A stretch of 64,000 bases of DNA from Microbacterium trichothecenolyticum (GCF_000956465.1 NZ_JYJA01000029.1:62001-126000); one strand, 5' to 3'. Positions 15,068 to 22,992 are shown, counted from the first letter of the stretch. Program-made: numbers and translations. The notes: generated by a model not told the origin, from the letters alone.

Positions 15068-16420
15068 TCAGAGGCCGGCGGTGTCTTTGCGTTTCTTCGA
15101 CCCTTTGCGTATGCGCTCCCGGCGGAGTGCCGGCTCGGCGTGCGGGGCGGCCTCGGGGTCGGGGGCGTCGTCGGGGTCGTCGGCCTCGAGGTCAGCCTCA
15201 GGCGCGGAGGACTCCGCTTCCGACTCGGGCTCGTCGGGCTCGTCCATCGCCGACTCTGACGTGTCGGACTCCTCCTCCGTCGGTTCACCCTCAGGGTCTG
15301 CCGACTCGGGCACCTCCTCGGACTCCGCTGCGATCCCGGCAGCGCCGGGCTCGTCCGCCGGCGCCTCCGTCGCCTCCGCCGGCGCCTCCGCGTCCTCCGC
15401 CGGCGCCTCCGCGTCCTCCGCGGGCGCTTGCGTCTTCTCCGCCGGCGTCTGTTCCGCGAAGCGGTCGGTCGCAGCGCGCAGGGCGGACGCGATGCCCGGC
15501 TCGGACGCGGCGTGCGCAGCATCCGGGATCATGACGAAGTCGGCCTCGGGCCAGGCGCGGTGGAGGTCCCACGCGGTCATGGCAGGGGTGCAGACGTCGT
15601 AGCGGCCCTGCACGATGACGGCGGGGATGTCGCGGATGCGGCCGACGTTCGCGATCAGCTGCTCGGGTTCGAACCAGCCGCCGTGCAGGAAGTAGTGGTT
15701 CTCGATGCGGGCGAACGCCACCGCCGCGCGCGGTTCGGTCATCGCCTCGATGAGCTCGTCATCCGGGAGCAGAGTGAGGTTGGCGGCCTCCCAGCGCGAC
15801 CACGCGACCGCAGCCGGCACGTGCACGGCGGGGTCGGGATCCGAGAGCCGGCGGTGGTAGGCCTGCATGAGCTGCGAGCGCTCGAGGATCGGGATGGGGG
15901 CGATGAAGTCCTCCCACAGATCCGGGACGATGGATGCCGCGCCGCCCTCGTAGAACCACTCCAGCTCGTGGCGGCGCAGGGTGAAGATGCCGCGCAGCAC
16001 GATCTCGGTGACGGCCTGCGGGTGCGCCTCGGCGTAGGCGAGCGCCAGCGCGCTCCCCCACGAGCCGCCGAACACCTGCCACCGCTCGATGCCGAGGTTC
16101 TTGCGCAGCAGCTCGATGTCGGCGACGAGGTGCCACGTCGTGTTGTGGCGGAGGTCGGCGTCGGGCTCGCTCGCGTGCGGAGTGGAGCGGCCGCAGCCCC
16201 GCTGGTCGAGCAGGATGATGCGATACCGCTCGGGGTCGAAGAAGCGGCGGTGCCAGGCCGACGTACCGGCGCCCGGCCCGCCGTGGAGGAACACCACCGG
16301 CTTGCCCTCGGGGTTTCCGCTCTGCTCGTACGCGATGCGGTTGCCCTCGCCGGCGATGAGCGTGCCGGTGTCGTAGGGCTCGATGGGCGGATAGAGGATG
16401 TCGTCGAGGTGTTCGTTCAC
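15068..16420 (-). CDS. pip: proline iminopeptidase with long acidic C-terminal tail
   Basis: A 450-residue protein. Residues 1-320 are a prolyl aminopeptidase of the alpha/beta-hydrolase fold: PVVFLHGGPGAGTSAWHRRFFDP (oxyanion HGGPG), LLDQRGCGRSTPHA, nucleophile FGGSWGSALAL, late Asp in VQGRYDVCTP and His in DAAHAASEP. It removes N-terminal proline from peptides. About 125 residues follow that are not part of the family: repeated APAEDAE units, then Glu/Asp/Ser-rich sequence, then a closing basic cluster (RRERIRKGSKKRK). The GTG start overlaps the stop of the upstream metallopeptidase gene (GTGA), so the two are coupled. Confidence 0.9.
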   Translation of the reverse strand: MNEHLDDILYPPIEPYDTGTLIAGEGNRIAYEQSGNPEGKPVVFLHGGPGAGTSAWHRRFFDPERYRIILLDQRGCGRSTPHASEPDADLRHNTTWHLVADIELLRKNLGIERWQVFGGSWGSALALAYAEAHPQAVTEIVLRGIFTLRRHELEWFYEGGAASIVPDLWEDFIAPIPILERSQLMQAYHRRLSDPDPAVHVPAAVAWSRWEAANLTLLPDDELIEAMTEPRAAVAFARIENHYFLHGGWFEPEQLIANVGRIRDIPAVIVQGRYDVCTPAMTAWDLHRAWPEADFVMIPDAAHAASEPGIASALRAATDRFAEQTPAEKTQAPAEDAEAPAEDAEAPAEATEAPADEPGAAGIAAESEEVPESADPEGEPTEEESDTSESAMDEPDEPESEAESSAPEADLEADDPDDAPDPEAAPHAEPALRRERIRKGSKKRKDTAGL

Positions 16421-17286
16421 AGGCTCGCCCCCGAGACGGCGAAGGTGTCGCATGCGGAGGGACCGTTCCGGTAGCCGGTCTCGAACCAGCGCTGGCGCTG
16501 CTCGCTCGAACCGTGGGTCCAGGATTCGGGGTTCACGATGCCCCCGGACTCCTGCTGGATGTGGTCGTCGCCCACCGCGCCGGCCGCGTTGATCGCGTCG
16601 GCGATCTGCTGCTGCGTGGGCTCCTTCAGATACGGTACGCCGTTCTCGTCGACCTGCGTGGTCATGTCGCCCACCCACGCACCGGCGAAGCAGTCCGCCT
16701 GCAGCTCGGTCCTCACGCCGTTGCTGTCTGGACCGGTGCCGTTGCTCGGGTGCTGGTCCATGATGCCGGTGATGTACTGCACGTGGTGGCCGTACTCGTG
16801 GGCGAGCACATAGAGCTGGGCGAGGTCGCCGGCGGTCGCGTCGAACTGCTGGCGCAGCAATCCGAAGAAGGTCGGGTCGACGTAGACCGTCTCTTCGGGC
16901 GGGCAGTAGAACGGACCGGTCTGGTTGGAGGCCGTACCGCAGGCGGTGCTGGTCTGCTGGTCGACGATGATCAGCTGCGGGGCGCGATAGCCCTGCACCT
17001 GGGTGCCCCAGTACTTGTCGAGGACCACGGTGCCCGCGGCGAGGCGGCACGCGTCGTTGCTGTTCGCGTCGGCGCCGGTCTCGCACTGCTGGATCTCGGA
17101 CTCCTCGCCGGATCCGACCTGCGGCTGCGAGGGGATGATGCTCGACAGGTCCTGTCCGGTGAACAACTGGAACAGGATCACCGCGATCGCGCCGAGGCCG
17201 GCGATACCGCCGCCTGCCACCGCCACGCCCGCTCCTCGACGCCGCGCCGTGTTCCCCCCGACGTTGGCGTTCTCATTGAACGTCAT
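16417..17286 (-). CDS. membrane-anchored neutral zinc metallopeptidase (YpfJ family)
   Basis: A 289-residue protein with one N-terminal membrane segment (about residues 18-42) and an outward zinc-protease domain. The motif HEYGHH (from residue 163) is the HExxH zinc site, and ELQADCFAGAW downstream supplies the further ligand region. Cysteines in the exported part (ETGADANSNDACR, STACGTAS, FYCPP, DTF region CD) may form disulfides. These are hallmarks of the YpfJ/neutral zinc metallopeptidase family, whose substrates are poorly known. The promoter hexamer TACCGT ends six bases before the ATG. It is divergent from mdh and co-transcribed with pip. Confidence 0.9.
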   Translation of the reverse strand: MTFNENANVGGNTARRRGAGVAVAGGGIAGLGAIAVILFQLFTGQDLSSIIPSQPQVGSGEESEIQQCETGADANSNDACRLAAGTVVLDKYWGTQVQGYRAPQLIIVDQQTSTACGTASNQTGPFYCPPEETVYVDPTFFGLLRQQFDATAGDLAQLYVLAHEYGHHVQYITGIMDQHPSNGTGPDSNGVRTELQADCFAGAWVGDMTTQVDENGVPYLKEPTQQQIADAINAAGAVGDDHIQQESGGIVNPESWTHGSSEQRQRWFETGYRNGPSACDTFAVSGASL

Positions 17287-17292
17287 GCCGTC

Positions 17293-17298
17293 ACGGTA
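17293..17298 (-). promoter_or_regulatory. -10 hexamer TACCGT of the metallopeptidase-pip operon
   Basis: On the minus strand TACCGT ends six bases before the ATG at 17286, the same leaderless spacing as at other genes here. Confidence 0.5.
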
Positions 17299-17365
17299 CC
17301 GCGACAGTCCGATCCAGAGCAGGAACCATTCCCTAATCGGCAGGAATGAGTAAAATGCCGCGGTC

Positions 17366-17371
17366 TAGGCT
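17366..17371 (+). promoter_or_regulatory. -10 hexamer TAGGCT of mdh
   Basis: TAGGCT ends six bases before the ATG of mdh. The preceding stretch (TTCCCTAATCGG, GGAATGAGTAAAATG) is unusually A+T-rich for this window. Confidence 0.6.
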
Positions 17372-17377
17372 CGGGGC

Positions 17378-18409
17378 ATGGCGAGCGAACCCACGACCGT
17401 GACCATCACCGGCGGCGGAGGCCAGATCGGCTACGCACTGATGTTCCGCATCGCAGCGGGCGACATGCTCGGCCCGGATCGTCCGGTTCGGCTGCGCCTG
17501 CTCGAGATCCCCCAGGGCATGCGCGCGGCCGAGGGCGCGGCGCTCGAGCTGCAGGACTGCGCGTTTCCGCTCCTGACCGACGTCGACGTCACCGACGACC
17601 CGCTCACGGCCTTCAACGGCACCCGCATCGCGATGCTCGTGGGCGCGCGGCCGCGCACCGCCGGCATGGAGCGTGGCGACCTGCTCGCCGCGAACGCCGG
17701 CATCTTCGGGCCGCAGGGCAACGCGATCGGCGCGGTGGCCGACGACAGCGTGCGTGTCGTCGTGGTGGGCAACCCCGCGAACACGAATGCGCTCATCGCG
17801 GCAGCATCCGCTTCGCCCGACATCCCGTCCGAGCGCTTCACCGCCCTCACGCGCCTCGACCACAACCGCGCCGTGGGCCAGCTGGCCGAGGCGCTCGATG
17901 TCGCCGCCGGCGACATCGCAGACGTCGTGATCTGGGGCAACCACTCCGCGACCCAGTTCCCCGACGTCGCGCACGCGATCCTGCCCGACGCGACGTCGGT
18001 GCTCGAGGCTCTGGCCGAGCGCCTCGGCGGCGAGGCCGCGGCCGCGGCATGGCTCGACGACGTCTTCATCCCGCGGGTGGCCAAGCGCGGGGCCGAGATC
18101 ATCGAGGTGCGCGGCTCGTCGTCGGTCGCGTCCGCGGCCAACGCCGCGATCGACCACGTCCGCGACGAGCAGCACGGCACCCGCCGCGGCATGACCTCGG
18201 CCGCGGTCGTCTCGCGCGGCGAGTACGGGGTGCCCGAGGGGCTCGTGTGCTCGTTCCCTGTGACTTCGCGCGGCGTCGGATCGCACGGCGGCGGGTACGA
18301 AGTCGTCGAGGGACTCGACCTCGACGCCCGCGCGCGCGCCCGGGTCGCGGCATCCGTGGACGAACTCGTCGCGGAGCGCGACGCGGTCCGGGCGCTCGGC
18401 GTGCTCTGA
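17378..18409 (+). CDS. mdh: malate dehydrogenase
   Basis: A 343-residue NAD-dependent malate dehydrogenase of the actinobacterial type, interconverting malate and oxaloacetate in the TCA cycle. Motifs: [17 protein letters not shown] (dinucleotide binding), the substrate loop [38 protein letters not shown] with the substrate-binding arginine, and [12 protein letters not shown] with the catalytic histidine. The ATG at 17378 follows a TAGGCT hexamer by six bases, so the message is probably leaderless. It stands alone, divergent from the metallopeptidase operon and upstream of the antiporter. Confidence 0.97.
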   Translation: MASEPTTVTITGGGGQIGYALMFRIAAGDMLGPDRPVRLRLLEIPQGMRAAEGAALELQDCAFPLLTDVDVTDDPLTAFNGTRIAMLVGARPRTAGMERGDLLAANAGIFGPQGNAIGAVADDSVRVVVVGNPANTNALIAAASASPDIPSERFTALTRLDHNRAVGQLAEALDVAAGDIADVVIWGNHSATQFPDVAHAILPDATSVLEALAERLGGEAAAAAWLDDVFIPRVAKRGAEIIEVRGSSSVASAANAAIDHVRDEQHGTRRGMTSAAVVSRGEYGVPEGLVCSFPVTSRGVGSHGGGYEVVEGLDLDARARARVAASVDELVAERDAVRALGVL

Positions 18410-18448
18410 CGCGGAGGGCGGTTCGCCGGAGGCCGGAACGGGCGGCAA

Positions 18449-18454
18449 TAGGCT
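18449..18454 (+). promoter_or_regulatory. -10 hexamer TAGGCT of the antiporter gene
   Basis: TAGGCT ends seven bases before the GTG at 18462; leaderless layout. Confidence 0.55.
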
Positions 18455-18461
18455 CTGAGTC

Positions 18462-20234
18462 GTGGAAGCCCTGATCGTCGTCATCATCGCGATCGTGGTG
18501 ATCGCCCTCGCGACGGCGGTCGCGCCCAAGCTCGGGATCGCGGGACCGCTGATCCTCGTGCTCGTGGGCGGCGCGGTGAGCCTGCTGCCGTTCCTCGAGA
18601 TCCCCGAGATCAACCCCGAGTTCATCCTCGTCGGCGTGCTGCCCCCACTGCTCTACTCGGCGGCCGTCTCGCTCCCCGCGATCGAGTTCCGCCGTGATTT
18701 CGGGCCCATCGCCGGCCTGTCGTTCCTGCTCGTCATCCTGAGCTCCGTGCTGCTCGGGTTCTTCTTCATGGCCGTGATCCCCGGCATCCATCCGGCCGTC
18801 GCTGTCGCGCTCGGGGCGATCCTCAGTCCCACGGATGCTGTGGCCACCTCGATCGTCAAGCGCCTGGGTGTGTCGCGGCGCGTGGTGACGATGCTCGAGG
18901 GCGAGAGCCTGCTCAACGACGCGACGGCGCTGGTGTTGCTGCGGACCATGATCGCGTCGGTCGGACTCGCGACCAGCGTCACCGGCGACACCCGCATCGG
19001 GTTCGGGTTCATCCCGGCGTTCGCGTGGGGCGTCGTCGTCGCGGTCGTGGTCGGCGCGATCGTCGGGTGGCTCAACCTGCGCCTGCGGTCGCTCATCAAG
19101 AACTCCGCAGCGAACACCGCGATCGGCTTCGTGGTGCCCTTCATCGCGTACATCCCCACCGAGGAGCTCGGCGGATCCGGCCTCGTCGCCGCGGTCGTCG
19201 CGGGCATCGTGACCGGCCAGGGTGCGGCCCGGTGGTTCACGCCCGAGCAGCGACGATCGGATGAGCACAACTGGCACACGATCGAGCTCGTGCTCGAGGG
19301 CGCCGTCTTCCTCATCATGGGCCTGGAACTCAGCGACATCGTCGAGCAGAACGTCGAGCAGCACAACGGCATCGGCACCGGACTCGGGATCGCGCTCGGC
19401 GCGCTGACGATCATCATCGCGGCGCGCGCCGGGTACGTCTCGCTGCTGGTGTGGCTGCAGAGCCGCCGCGCCCGCGGGCGGCAGCGCACGCGCCTCGAGG
19501 CGATGAACACGCGGCTCGACCAGATCGCCGACGGCTCGGTCGTGCCGGATCCGCGATATCGCGGCCGTCGCGGCGAGGCCTCGTTCGACGACCCGCGTGC
19601 CCAGCGGCGCCTCTCGTCGATGCGGTCTCGCGTCTCGCGAGCGCTCAGCGACCTCGATTACTACCAGGCGTCGCCGCTCGGCTGGAAGCACGGCGCGATC
19701 ATCGTGTGGGCCGGCATGCGCGGCGTCGTGACGCTCGCGGCCGCTCAGACGATCTCGAGCGACGTCACCGACGACCGTGCGCTGCTGGTGTTCATCGCGT
19801 TCGCGGTCGCCGTGGGCAGCCTCATGCTGCAGGGCTTCACGCTGCCGTGGGTGGTCAAGGCGCTGCGGCTCGAACGGCCCGGCGACGACAGCCTCGACCG
19901 CGCCGAGCAGTCGGCGCTCGACGACGAGCTGCGCGATGCCGCGGTCGGCGCACTGTCGAGCCCCGCGCTCCGCCGCCGCGACGGATCGGCGTTCGACGAG
20001 GAGCTCGTCGAACGGATCGGCAGCCGCATGGTCGATCCGCCCGACGACGCGGACGGGCTCCCGACCCGCGACCTGCTGGAGCTCCGGCTGGCCATGATCG
20101 AAGCGATGCGCGTGCGCCTGAACGAGCTGTCATCGGGCGGCGACTACAGCACGCCCGCCCTGCGCCACGCACTGGCCGAGCTCGACGCCGACCAGCTCAG
20201 CCTCGAGCTGCGCCTCGACGACGAAGAGGACTGA
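18462..20234 (+). CDS. Na+/H+ antiporter of the CPA1 (NhaP-like) family
   Basis: A 590-residue membrane protein with about twelve hydrophobic segments in the first two thirds. ILSPTDAVATSIVKRLG and LLNDATALVLLRTM are the core CPA1 motifs (cation-binding Asp in NDA). FVVPFIAYIPTEELGGSGLVAAVVAGI and the later WAGMRGVVTLAAAQTI are also diagnostic. A hydrophilic loop around residues 330-400 and a charged C-terminal tail of about 110 residues probably regulate activity. The family exchanges cytoplasmic Na+ or K+ for protons in pH and salt homeostasis. GTG start with a leaderless promoter. A 56-base palindrome follows the stop. Confidence 0.92.
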   Translation: MEALIVVIIAIVVIALATAVAPKLGIAGPLILVLVGGAVSLLPFLEIPEINPEFILVGVLPPLLYSAAVSLPAIEFRRDFGPIAGLSFLLVILSSVLLGFFFMAVIPGIHPAVAVALGAILSPTDAVATSIVKRLGVSRRVVTMLEGESLLNDATALVLLRTMIASVGLATSVTGDTRIGFGFIPAFAWGVVVAVVVGAIVGWLNLRLRSLIKNSAANTAIGFVVPFIAYIPTEELGGSGLVAAVVAGIVTGQGAARWFTPEQRRSDEHNWHTIELVLEGAVFLIMGLELSDIVEQNVEQHNGIGTGLGIALGALTIIIAARAGYVSLLVWLQSRRARGRQRTRLEAMNTRLDQIADGSVVPDPRYRGRRGEASFDDPRAQRRLSSMRSRVSRALSDLDYYQASPLGWKHGAIIVWAGMRGVVTLAAAQTISSDVTDDRALLVFIAFAVAVGSLMLQGFTLPWVVKALRLERPGDDSLDRAEQSALDDELRDAAVGALSSPALRRRDGSAFDEELVERIGSRMVDPPDDADGLPTRDLLELRLAMIEAMRVRLNELSSGGDYSTPALRHALAELDADQLSLELRLDDEED

Positions 20235-20254
20235 GCACGGGTCTTCCGCGACCG

Positions 20255-20310
20255 CTGCAGTTCCTGGCGCCTGTTGCGTCGCGCGACGCAGCAGGTGCCG
20301 GAAAGTGCAG
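20255..20310. repeat. 56-base intergenic palindrome, family C
   Basis: Two 28-base arms with no loop, matching at 23 of 28 positions; the centre is GCGTCGC then GCGACGC and the ends are CTGCAG and GTGCAG. It lies 20 bases after the antiporter stop. Mismatches are mostly transitions that would keep G-U pairs in RNA. Confidence 0.65.
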
Positions 20311-20387
20311 CACTTGCCTCCGGAGGCTACCGCGTCGCCAGGTCACGGCGGTGTGGGGGACAATGGTCGAGAGCGAGGGGGCCTCAC

Positions 20388-20879
20388 ATGAGCGAGACGA
20401 CGAAGACGCCGGATGCCGCGCACACGCACGCGGCGCCGACTCCGGGGTCGGTCGCGTCCGACACCGCGCCGCTGCATCTGCCGCACCAGGCGGCCGAGTG
20501 CCCCAAGTGCTTCACCGAGCTGCAGCAGAACCGCAACTGGTGGCTCGCCCAGCCCGCCGGCTCACGTCTCGTCGGGCTCGTGATCGCACGCGACGACATG
20601 CCGTCCGTCGTCGAGCAGCGCAATGACCTCACGCGCTTCGGCGTGCCGATCGAAGGCTTCCGCCACCCCGCACCGGAGACGCTGGAGTCGTGGGAGGAGC
20701 GGCTCGTCCGCCTGTACGGCACGCTCGTGCGCGGCGACGTGCTCGTGGTCGCGAACGTGCACGCGCTCGGGCGCGACATCGACGAGGAGACCCGCACCGT
20801 CGCGGAGCTGCACCGCCGCGGTGTGGTGGTGAAGGTCGTCAGCCACGGTGGGCGCCACCTGTACGACGCCGGGCGCTGA
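20388..20879 (+). CDS. serine-recombinase-like N-terminal domain protein lacking the catalytic serine
   Basis: A 163-residue protein. From residue about 60 it reads like the resolvase/invertase catalytic domain: LVGLVIARDDMPSVVEQRNDLTRFG in the place of YARVSTDxQ, then RLYGTLVRGDVLVVANVHALGRDIDEETRTVAELHRRGVVVKVVS, matching the LRPGDTLVVxxLDRLGRSxxE block. The nucleophilic serine position is occupied by non-serine residues (IARDD), and there is no C-terminal HTH. The N-terminal 55 residues are Thr/Ala/His-rich and hold one ECPKC pair followed by NRNWWL. It cannot be an active recombinase as far as I can see. RBS GAGGGG precedes the ATG. Role unknown; possibly a domesticated regulatory or structural domain. 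Confidence 0.65.
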   Translation: MSETTKTPDAAHTHAAPTPGSVASDTAPLHLPHQAAECPKCFTELQQNRNWWLAQPAGSRLVGLVIARDDMPSVVEQRNDLTRFGVPIEGFRHPAPETLESWEERLVRLYGTLVRGDVLVVANVHALGRDIDEETRTVAELHRRGVVVKVVSHGGRHLYDAGR

Positions 20880-20897
20880 CGCGCCTCGCCGGTCAGC
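20875..20897. terminator. convergent terminator hairpin spanning both gene ends
   Basis: Arms GCTGAC and GTCAGC with an 11-base G+C loop, overlapping the stop codons of the recombinase-like gene (20879) and of the minus-strand gene ending at 20893. Confidence 0.4.
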
Positions 20898-21363
20898 CGA
20901 TGCGGGCGCCTGCGACGATCTGGCGGATCGCAGGCAGCGACGTCTCGTAGTCGGCCGGGGTGGCCGTGCCCGTGACCCGCACCACGTCCGTGACTGGACC
21001 GTGCTCGACCACGGTCACCGCGACCACCTGCACGACGGTGCCGACGGCGGCCGTCGCATAGGCGAACTCCGACACGGCCCACGTCCGGCCGGACAACTCG
21101 ACGCGCGCGGAGTCGACCGGCGCGACGTCGGGAAGCTGCGCGACGTATTCCTCGACTGCGGCGGCCGCCGCCTCGAGCGTGTGTCCGGCTTCGGCGCGCG
21201 TCAACCCGACGACCACGTTGGGCGAGAACGCCTCGGGGCCGCGGTCGTCGATGAGCGCGAGCACCGTGCCCGCGAACGCCCGCGGCTCCCAGCCGTCGGG
21301 CGCGTCGAGGGTCACCGCCGGGAAGGCGGGGAAGGCGTCGCTGGGGAAGGATGCCTGGGACAT
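20893..21363 (-). CDS. small protein of the type VII-like locus, possible effector partner (Mog1/PsbP-like fold suspected)
   Basis: A 156-residue acidic, soluble protein with no signal peptide or membrane segment. It starts MSQASFPSDAFPAFPAVTLDAPDGWEP, a pattern (short lead, then Leu-x-hydrophobic-Pro-x-x-Trp) reminiscent of LpqN/DcrB-type Mog1/PsbP-like domains. An LTRAEAGHTLEAAAAAVEEYVAQLPDV helix and strands such as VVQVVAVTVVEHGPVTDVVRVTGTA follow. The fold call is inference; I do not recognise a named family with certainty. It lies 52 bases downstream of the WXG-headed candidate effector on the same strand, so it may be its chaperone or immunity protein. It is the last gene of the locus. 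Confidence 0.55.
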   Translation of the reverse strand: MSQASFPSDAFPAFPAVTLDAPDGWEPRAFAGTVLALIDDRGPEAFSPNVVVGLTRAEAGHTLEAAAAAVEEYVAQLPDVAPVDSARVELSGRTWAVSEFAYATAAVGTVVQVVAVTVVEHGPVTDVVRVTGTATPADYETSLPAIRQIVAGARIG

Positions 21364-21415
21364 GAGGTCCTCTCGGTGTGTCAGGTCCGTATGGGTCGTC
21401 GTAGGGCGGGCGTGG

Positions 21416-22480
21416 TCAGAACAGGCTCATGATGCCGTCGGCCATGTCCTTCGGGCTGAAGGAGATCGACGGCTTCACCGAGAATCCCACACCCAGCGCG
21501 AGGCCGAGCTCGAGTTCGAGATCCACCTTGTCGACGCCGAACTGCGCGTTGACGGCGGCTTCCGCCCCGATGCCGGCGCGCACGCCCGCCTCGAGCTCGC
21601 CGCCGACCCCGAGCATCTCGGCCTCGACGGAGCCCTTCGCCTCGGCACCGGCGAACGCGCCGGCACTGACGCCGGCCTGCGCCCCCTCGGGCCCGAGGGT
21701 GAGTCCGCCGCCGATGTCGGCGCGGGCGCCGGCGAGCGCCTCGCCTTCGACGCCGACGTGGCCGAGGTCGTTGCCGTACTCGGCCGATCCCTCGGCGTAG
21801 GCGCCGGCTTTCACGGAGGCCTCCCCGCCCACGCCGATGCCCACGTTGTTCTGCGTGACGTCGTCGCCCAGGTGCTTGCTGCGGTCGTTCGCATCGTTGC
21901 GCTGCGTCTCGTCCGATTCGCCGAAGCTGTAGTCGCCCGACGCGTTGGCCTTGACGCCGGCGCCGATCTCGCCGTCCGCCTTCGCCGTGCCGCCGAGCAC
22001 CTCGGCCTCGGCCTCGCCGCGGGCGTTCAGACCATAGCGCCACGCGACCTCGCCGTCGCCCGCCTCGACGACGCCGTTCTCCCAGCCGGCGAAGTTGGGC
22101 GAGTCCTCGTCCGTGGACGATCCCGGCGGTGTGGTCGTGCCCCCGCCGCCGGTGGTCGGTCCGGGCACGCTCGTCCCGGGTCCACCCGGGCCTGCGGAGC
22201 CACCGGGGCCGCCGGAGACGGAGCTCGTGACCTCCTGGTCGTCGGCGTTGGTGCGCAGGGCCCGCGACGCGTCACGGAGGCGGGTCGCAGCATCGGTCAG
22301 CCGGCGCGAATGGTCCGTGTCCCAGTCGGAGCGGAACGTCGTCGCGTCCGCGCCGTGCCACGGCGCCCTCGAGAGCTCGCCGCTCAGCAGCGTCGTGATC
22401 GACTCGAGCGACTGCGCGGCGCGCTCGAACTCGGATGCCGCGTCGCGCAGCTGCGCGACGTCTGCCCCGTAGACACCCAT
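21416..22480 (-). CDS. WXG100-headed candidate secreted effector with repetitive Gly/Ala domain
   Basis: A 354-residue protein in three parts. Residues 1-85 are a WXG100-like helical hairpin: VYGADVAQLRDAASEFERAA, then the turn motif APWHGADATTFRSDW (W-H-G), then a second helix. Residues about 86-125 are a Gly/Pro/Ser/Thr linker (GGPGGSAGPGGPG, PTTGGGGTTTPPG). The rest is an alternating Ala/Gly/Glu domain with recurring G-x-E-A-x-A-G-A-x-A-like units (GVGGEASVKAGAYAEGSAEYG, GVEGEALAGARADIGGG, GGELEAGVRAGIGAEAAV). It ends with a more hydrophobic segment and SFSPKDMADGIMSLF. The layout matches WXG/LXG polymorphic effectors, but the C-terminal domain is not one I recognise. GGAAGG precedes the start. 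A terminator separates it from the WXG100 gene upstream. Confidence 0.7.
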   Translation of the reverse strand: MGVYGADVAQLRDAASEFERAAQSLESITTLLSGELSRAPWHGADATTFRSDWDTDHSRRLTDAATRLRDASRALRTNADDQEVTSSVSGGPGGSAGPGGPGTSVPGPTTGGGGTTTPPGSSTDEDSPNFAGWENGVVEAGDGEVAWRYGLNARGEAEAEVLGGTAKADGEIGAGVKANASGDYSFGESDETQRNDANDRSKHLGDDVTQNNVGIGVGGEASVKAGAYAEGSAEYGNDLGHVGVEGEALAGARADIGGGLTLGPEGAQAGVSAGAFAGAEAKGSVEAEMLGVGGELEAGVRAGIGAEAAVNAQFGVDKVDLELELGLALGVGFSVKPSISFSPKDMADGIMSLF

Positions 22481-22517
22481 TTCGCACCTTCCGGCGGATC
22501 AGGCCCGACCTACGCGT

Positions 22518-22546
22518 GCAGGGGCGGTCCCGAGGACCGCCCCTGC
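22518..22546 (-). terminator. strong hairpin between the WXG100 gene and the effector gene
   Basis: Perfect 13-base arms GCAGGGGCGGTCC and GGACCGCCCCTGC with loop CGA, 11 bases after the WXG100 stop. It should end or attenuate transcription before the downstream effector gene, giving a WXG100-rich mRNA and less effector mRNA. Confidence 0.75.
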
Positions 22547-22556
22547 AACGCGTCGA

Positions 22557-22826
22557 TCAGAGCGACGACGAGGTGCTCTCCTGAGCCGAGGCGTTCGCCG
22601 AAGCCTTCTGGCCGGCCTCCTGCAGCGCGGCGATGACCTTCTTGAGCGACGCGGTGTGCTCGCCGTTCCAGGCGTTGCGGAACTGCTCGGCGTCCGGGCC
22701 CGTCCACTGCGTCGAGTTCAGCTTCGAGGTGAGCTGCGACAGGATCGACTGGATGTCGCCGGCCTTGCTGTTGAGCTGCGTCGAGAGCTCGCGGACCTGC
22801 TGGACGTCAAGACCCCAAACGGCCAT
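22557..22826 (-). CDS. WXG100 family protein (EsxA-like)
   Basis: An 89-residue helical-hairpin protein: MAVWGLDVQQVRELSTQLNSKAGDI, then QWTGPDAEQFRNAWNGEH with the W-T-G turn, then a second helix and a Ser/Ala tail (ANASAQESTSSSL). Length and motif are those of secreted WXG100 proteins handled by type VII machineries, where they dimerise and dock on the FtsK/SpoIIIE ATPase. No clear C-terminal YxxxD/E export signal is visible, as is common for the type VIIb-like group. AAGGAG lies six bases before the ATG, one of the best ribosome sites in the window. It lies downstream of the EssC-like gene across a 166-base gap and ends in a strong hairpin. Confidence 0.92.
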   Translation of the reverse strand: MAVWGLDVQQVRELSTQLNSKAGDIQSILSQLTSKLNSTQWTGPDAEQFRNAWNGEHTASLKKVIAALQEAGQKASANASAQESTSSSL

Positions 22827-22957
22827 GGTGTTCTCCTTCGTTGGTTGCCCGGCGAGCGGGCGAGTGGTTCCGGTTCAGGCCCCGAGTCGTTCCGGGAAGT
22901 CCTTCGAGAGGCGATTCCCTCTCATGTCCACGACGCTATCGGCGCCGCTTCCACACC

Positions 22958-22983
22958 GTCGATGGGGACATATCCCCATCGAC
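22958..22983 (-). promoter_or_regulatory. 26-base perfect palindrome between the EssC-like and WXG100 genes
   Basis: Arms GTCGATGGGGA and TCCCCATCGAC around CATA. The 12-mer TCGATGGGGACA is repeated exactly at 44277-44288, upstream of the surface-protein gene that opens the same locus. In both places it lies just after a minus-strand stop codon and 130-180 bases before the next minus-strand start. It may be an operator common to the two transcription units, or a terminator of the gene before. Confidence 0.55.
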
Positions 22984-22992
22984 GTTGCACCG

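Noticed and set aside
20388..20879. Active site-specific recombinase or part of a mobile element
   Set aside because: The serine nucleophile and DNA-binding domain are absent, and no transposase, inverted ends or target duplication are visible around it.
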